DNA of 64,000 bases from WHSW01 sp963781265 (lineage in GTDB: Bacteria > Actinomycetota > Thermoleophilia > Solirubrobacterales > 70-9). Under the pieces are notes generated by a model that worked only from the letters and a program-made list of their open reading frames with translations, did no database searches and was not told where the DNA came from. The position numbers were made by a program, and so were the translations under genes. Positions within the stretch are counted from its first letter, which is position 1. The number at the start of each line of letters is the position of its first letter. Location: contig CAWAFH010000018.1 of assembly GCA_963781265.1 (NCBI GenBank), positions 682,001 to 746,000 of the forward strand, read 5' to 3'. This document shows positions 62,001-64,000 of the stretch, one piece after another.

Positions 62001-62705
62001 CTAGGTCGGCTGCGTCGCCGGGCGGATCAGGATCTCGTTGACGTCGACGTTCGCCGGCTGCGAGAGCGCGAAGATCACGGCGCGCGCGATGTCCTCGTCG
62101 GCCAGCGCGCCCTCGGGGCGGTTGTCGAAGAACGGCGTGTCGACCATCCCGGGCTCGATCAGCGTCGTGCGGATGCCCTGGTTGTCGTGCATCGTGCGCA
62201 GCTCGCCGCGCAGCGCCTCGCCGATCGCCGTGACCGCCCACTTCGTCGCGGAATACAGCGAGCCCGGCAACGCTCGTCGGCCGGCCACCGAGCTCGTGAT
62301 CACGTAGTGGCCGGTGCCACGCTCCAGCAGATGGGGCAGCGTGGCCCGGATCGTCAGGGCGACGCCGTACACGTTGGTCAGCACCATCTCGCGCCAGAAC
62401 TCCGGGGACTCCTCCAGGAATCCGCGCTTGGCGCCGAAGCCGGCATTGGCGAAGACGGCGTCGATGCCGCCGAAGGCGCCGATTGCCGCCGCGGCGATCG
62501 CCTCGTTGTCCTCCCATTCGGTGACGTCGCAGCGGACCGCGATCGCGGCCTCCTCGCCGCCCAGCTCATCGGCGAGGGCCTGCAGCTTGTCCTCGCTGCG
62601 GGCTCCGAGCACGAGGCGGTAGCCCTGCTGCGAAGCGGCGCGGGCGGTGGCGGCGCCGATTCCGCTCGACGCCCCGGTGATCAGCAGTACGGGCTTGTCG
62701 GTCAT
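62001..62705 (-). CDS. SDR family oxidoreductase
   Basis: 234 residues from ATG 62705. NAD(P) loop TGASSGIGAATARAASQQG, ANAGFG, catalytic Ser/Tyr/Lys in SSVAGRRALPGSLYSATKWA and the PGMVDTPFF segment are all present. A classical SDR, resembling 3-oxoacyl/serine-dehydrogenase-like NADP enzymes. The substrate is unknown. Divergent from ccmE with 43 bases between starts. Confidence 0.93.
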   Translation of the reverse strand: MTDKPVLLITGASSGIGAATARAASQQGYRLVLGARSEDKLQALADELGGEEAAIAVRCDVTEWEDNEAIAAAAIGAFGGIDAVFANAGFGAKRGFLEESPEFWREMVLTNVYGVALTIRATLPHLLERGTGHYVITSSVAGRRALPGSLYSATKWAVTAIGEALRGELRTMHDNQGIRTTLIEPGMVDTPFFDNRPEGALADEDIARAVIFALSQPANVDVNEILIRPATQPT

Positions 62706-62748
62706 GGCGCGCAAGGTACCCGACCGCGATCGCCATAATCTGAGGACA

Positions 62749-63180
62749 GTGGATCCCGATCGCAAACGAAGGGTTCGCCTCGTCGTGGCGATGTCGGTCG
62801 CGGTGCTGCTCGCCGCCGGCTTGGTCTATGTCTCGTTCTCGGCATCGAGCGAGGCGAAGAGCCCCTCGGAGCTCGACCAGGTCGAGTCCGGCGGCCCGTA
62901 CCAGCTCGCCGGCAAGGTCGACAAGATCCTGAGCGGGAGCGCCGACGGTTACGGCCCCGTCAAGTTCAGGGCCGTCGACGACGACGATCAGGCCGCCGGG
63001 GGGCTGGTCGTCAGCTACACCGGCGAGCGCGCCGACGCCTTCCGCGAGGGCCGCGAGATCGTCGTCGACGGCTCGATGCACAACGGCGTCTTCGTCGGCG
63101 ATCGGGACACGCTGCTGACGAAGTGCCCGTCGAAGTTCTCCGAGCAGGCGAAGAGCGACACCAACGTCATCATCGAGTAG
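62749..63180 (+). CDS. ccmE: cytochrome c maturation protein CcmE, CXXXF variant
   Basis: 143 residues from GTG 62749. A cytoplasmic basic start (RKRRVRLVVAMSVAVLLAAG) and single membrane anchor lead to the OB-fold: YQLAGKVDKIL, VKFRAVDDDDQAAGGLVVSY, FREGREIVVDGSMHNGVFVG. The heme-binding segment reads LLTKCPSKF. Classical CcmE has His in a HxxxY motif; here the residue is Cys126 and the Tyr is Phe130. CXXXY-type CcmE is known from archaea and some sulfate reducers; CXXXF is a variant of that type. It carries heme to apocytochrome c. Confidence 0.9.
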   Translation: MDPDRKRRVRLVVAMSVAVLLAAGLVYVSFSASSEAKSPSELDQVESGGPYQLAGKVDKILSGSADGYGPVKFRAVDDDDQAAGGLVVSYTGERADAFREGREIVVDGSMHNGVFVGDRDTLLTKCPSKFSEQAKSDTNVIIE

Positions 63181-63261
63181 CCGGGCCCCTACTCCGCAGC
63201 CCGGCGACTTCGACGGCCTGTTCACAGGTCCATGAACCGATCAAGGCCTGCACGGCGAGAC

Positions 63262-63300
63262 CTAGGCCGCCTTCACGACCTCGACGTTCTCCTGCGACAT
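63262..63300 (-). pseudogene. relic N-terminus of an NTF2/SnoaL-like protein
   Basis: The codons for MSQENVEVVKAA followed by TAG match the common start of SnoaL-like/nuclear-transport-factor-2 proteins in Thermoleophilia. Nothing after the stop continues the domain. Probably a gene remnant; chance is possible. Confidence 0.35.
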
Positions 63301-63341
63301 CGCCCGCGCAGTATCTCGCTCTTGCAGTGACCCGGCTCGCT

Positions 63342-63358
63342 CGCTTTCAGTGAAAGCG
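63342..63358. terminator. hairpin between convergent ccmE and secreted-protein genes
   Basis: A perfect 7-bp inverted repeat CGCTTTC/GAAAGCG with a 3-base loop lies 14 bases from the secreted-protein stop, on the side where both genes end. Could act in both directions. Confidence 0.45.
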
Positions 63359-63372
63359 GGGCGCTCTGCGAA

Positions 63373-63859
63373 TCAGCCCGGGTGGCGCGGCCGGCAGGTG
63401 TTGGTGAGCGGCTGAGGCCGCATGGGCACGCGCTCGGTGCCCTTCACGTGGATCCTGGTCTGGGAGAAAATCTCGCGATCACAGCTGTTGATGAAGTGCG
63501 GCCGGCCGAGGTGGATCGAGATCGGGATGCAGCCCGCCGGCCCAGGGCACATCTGACCGCTGCCCTGGGCGTTGGCCGAGGTCCAGTGATTCCAGCTCAG
63601 AACGGTCAGCTGGACGCCGTCGCCTCCCCGCTCTGTGAGCAGGCACCAGCGCCGGGGCCGTCGCTTCGGGAGGCGTTCCACCTCAGGTGTCCCGGGCTGC
63701 CCGCTGGAACAGACAACTGACGGTGTCGTCTTCGCCGAATTTCGAGATGGCCTGACCACCGCAGCCGAGGCCGAAAACGCAACCAAGGCGGCCGCGAACG
63801 AAGACCCCCGCCGCTGCGCGGGGCAGTGTGCTCGCGAGTCCGCGGAGTAAAGCCTTCAC
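63373..63859 (-). pseudogene. small secreted protein with a frameshift in the signal peptide
   Basis: GTG 63859 overlaps the stop of the gene upstream (GTGA) and opens KALLRGLASTLPRAAAGVFV; after a one-base shift near 63790 the next frame continues AALVAFSASAAVVRPS, completing a signal peptide. The mature part has VQLTVLSWNHWTSANAQGSG, GCIPISIHLGRPHFINSCDR and a final TNTCRPRHPG. It resembles secreted proteins of actinobacteria with a WxxW-Gly-x-Gly and Cys-rich pattern. Alternatively it starts at TTG 63786. Confidence 0.5.
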
Positions 63860-64000
63860 GCCATGATCTTCTCGACCGTGCGCCGCGGCGGCATCCGCAG
63901 CGCGTACGGGCCCGGCTCGGTGGCCTCAACGGAGGCCACGCGTGGGCCCAAAGCGCTCACCACGTCGCTCACCTCGAGAGGCGGTTTGTTGGCGCGTAGC
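63856..64000 (-). CDS. 3' end of a gene cut by the window edge
   Basis: The last 47 codons are visible, reading LRANKPPLEVSDVV and, later, PGPYALRMPPRRTVEKIMA before TGA at 63856-63858. No stop interrupts the frame to the edge. The GTGA overlap with the secreted-protein gene supports the reading. Family not recognised. Confidence 0.6.
   Translation of the reverse strand, partial: LRANKPPLEVSDVVSALGPRVASVEATEPGPYALRMPPRRTVEKIMA

Overview
The window is GC-rich (about 70%), densely coded DNA. It has many GTG and TTG starts and many 1-4 base stop/start overlaps. The gene content points to a high-GC actinobacterium, most likely class Thermoleophilia (Solirubrobacterales-like). This placement is inferred from protein style, such as a small secreted protein with an LALFVAIGGSAYA leader, System I-type Ccm proteins and a sigma factor fused to a membrane anchor. 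It does not rest on a 16S gene. No insertion sequence, phage gene, CRISPR array or rRNA was found. One tRNA is present.

Positions 1-31640, with a tail to 32332, form a cell-surface glycan locus. It contains at least eight glycosyltransferases (GT2, GT4, a GT2-GT4 fusion and a GT2-methyltransferase fusion), further SAM methyltransferases, and two NAD-dependent sugar epimerase/dehydratases. It also has a Wzm/Wzt-type ABC exporter with a C-terminal glycan-recognition domain, and five polytopic proteins in two paralogous families that look like GT-C lipid-linked glycosyltransferases. A polar amino-acid ABC transporter (10299-12856) and a cysteine synthase (14652-15617) interrupt it. Several genes here are split by single-base frameshifts: 9084-10225, 23007-24714, 25659-26414 and 26432-28166. 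Protein conservation continues on both sides of each break.

Positions 32329-53713 are mostly housekeeping and accessory genes. They include an AlkD-like DNA glycosylase next to an unrecognised, possibly glycosylase-like protein, a JAMM protease with a zinc-ribbon/DUF2007 partner, a cytochrome P450, DUF1152 and DUF1802 proteins, hydantoinase A/B, L-aspartate oxidase and a histone-deacetylase-family enzyme. They also include a very long coiled-coil protein ending in a ComEA-like HhH domain, an orphan Flp-type pilin, RNase PH with an XTP/dITP pyrophosphatase, a cation efflux protein, a trio of very small genes and two secreted proteins.

Positions 53714-64000 begin with a structured 400-base intergenic region containing a perfect 15-bp inverted repeat. 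This is followed by an unusual membrane-anchored sigma factor coupled to a frameshifted secreted protein. After these come cytochrome c maturation genes (ccmH-like, TlpA/CcmG-like, and a ccmE with Cys in place of the heme-binding His), tRNA-Gly(CCC), a CHRD protein, a PfkB sugar kinase, a membrane protein, a GNAT acetyltransferase and an SDR. At the right edge lie a frameshifted secreted protein and the 3' end of a truncated gene.

The most notable signals are the sigma factor with its zinc finger and membrane anchor plus the upstream palindrome, the CXXXF-type CcmE, and a 190-bp perfectly identical tract in otherwise diverged tandem membrane paralogues. Also notable are the clustering of frameshifts in one glycan sub-locus and the terminator-like hairpins placed inside operons.
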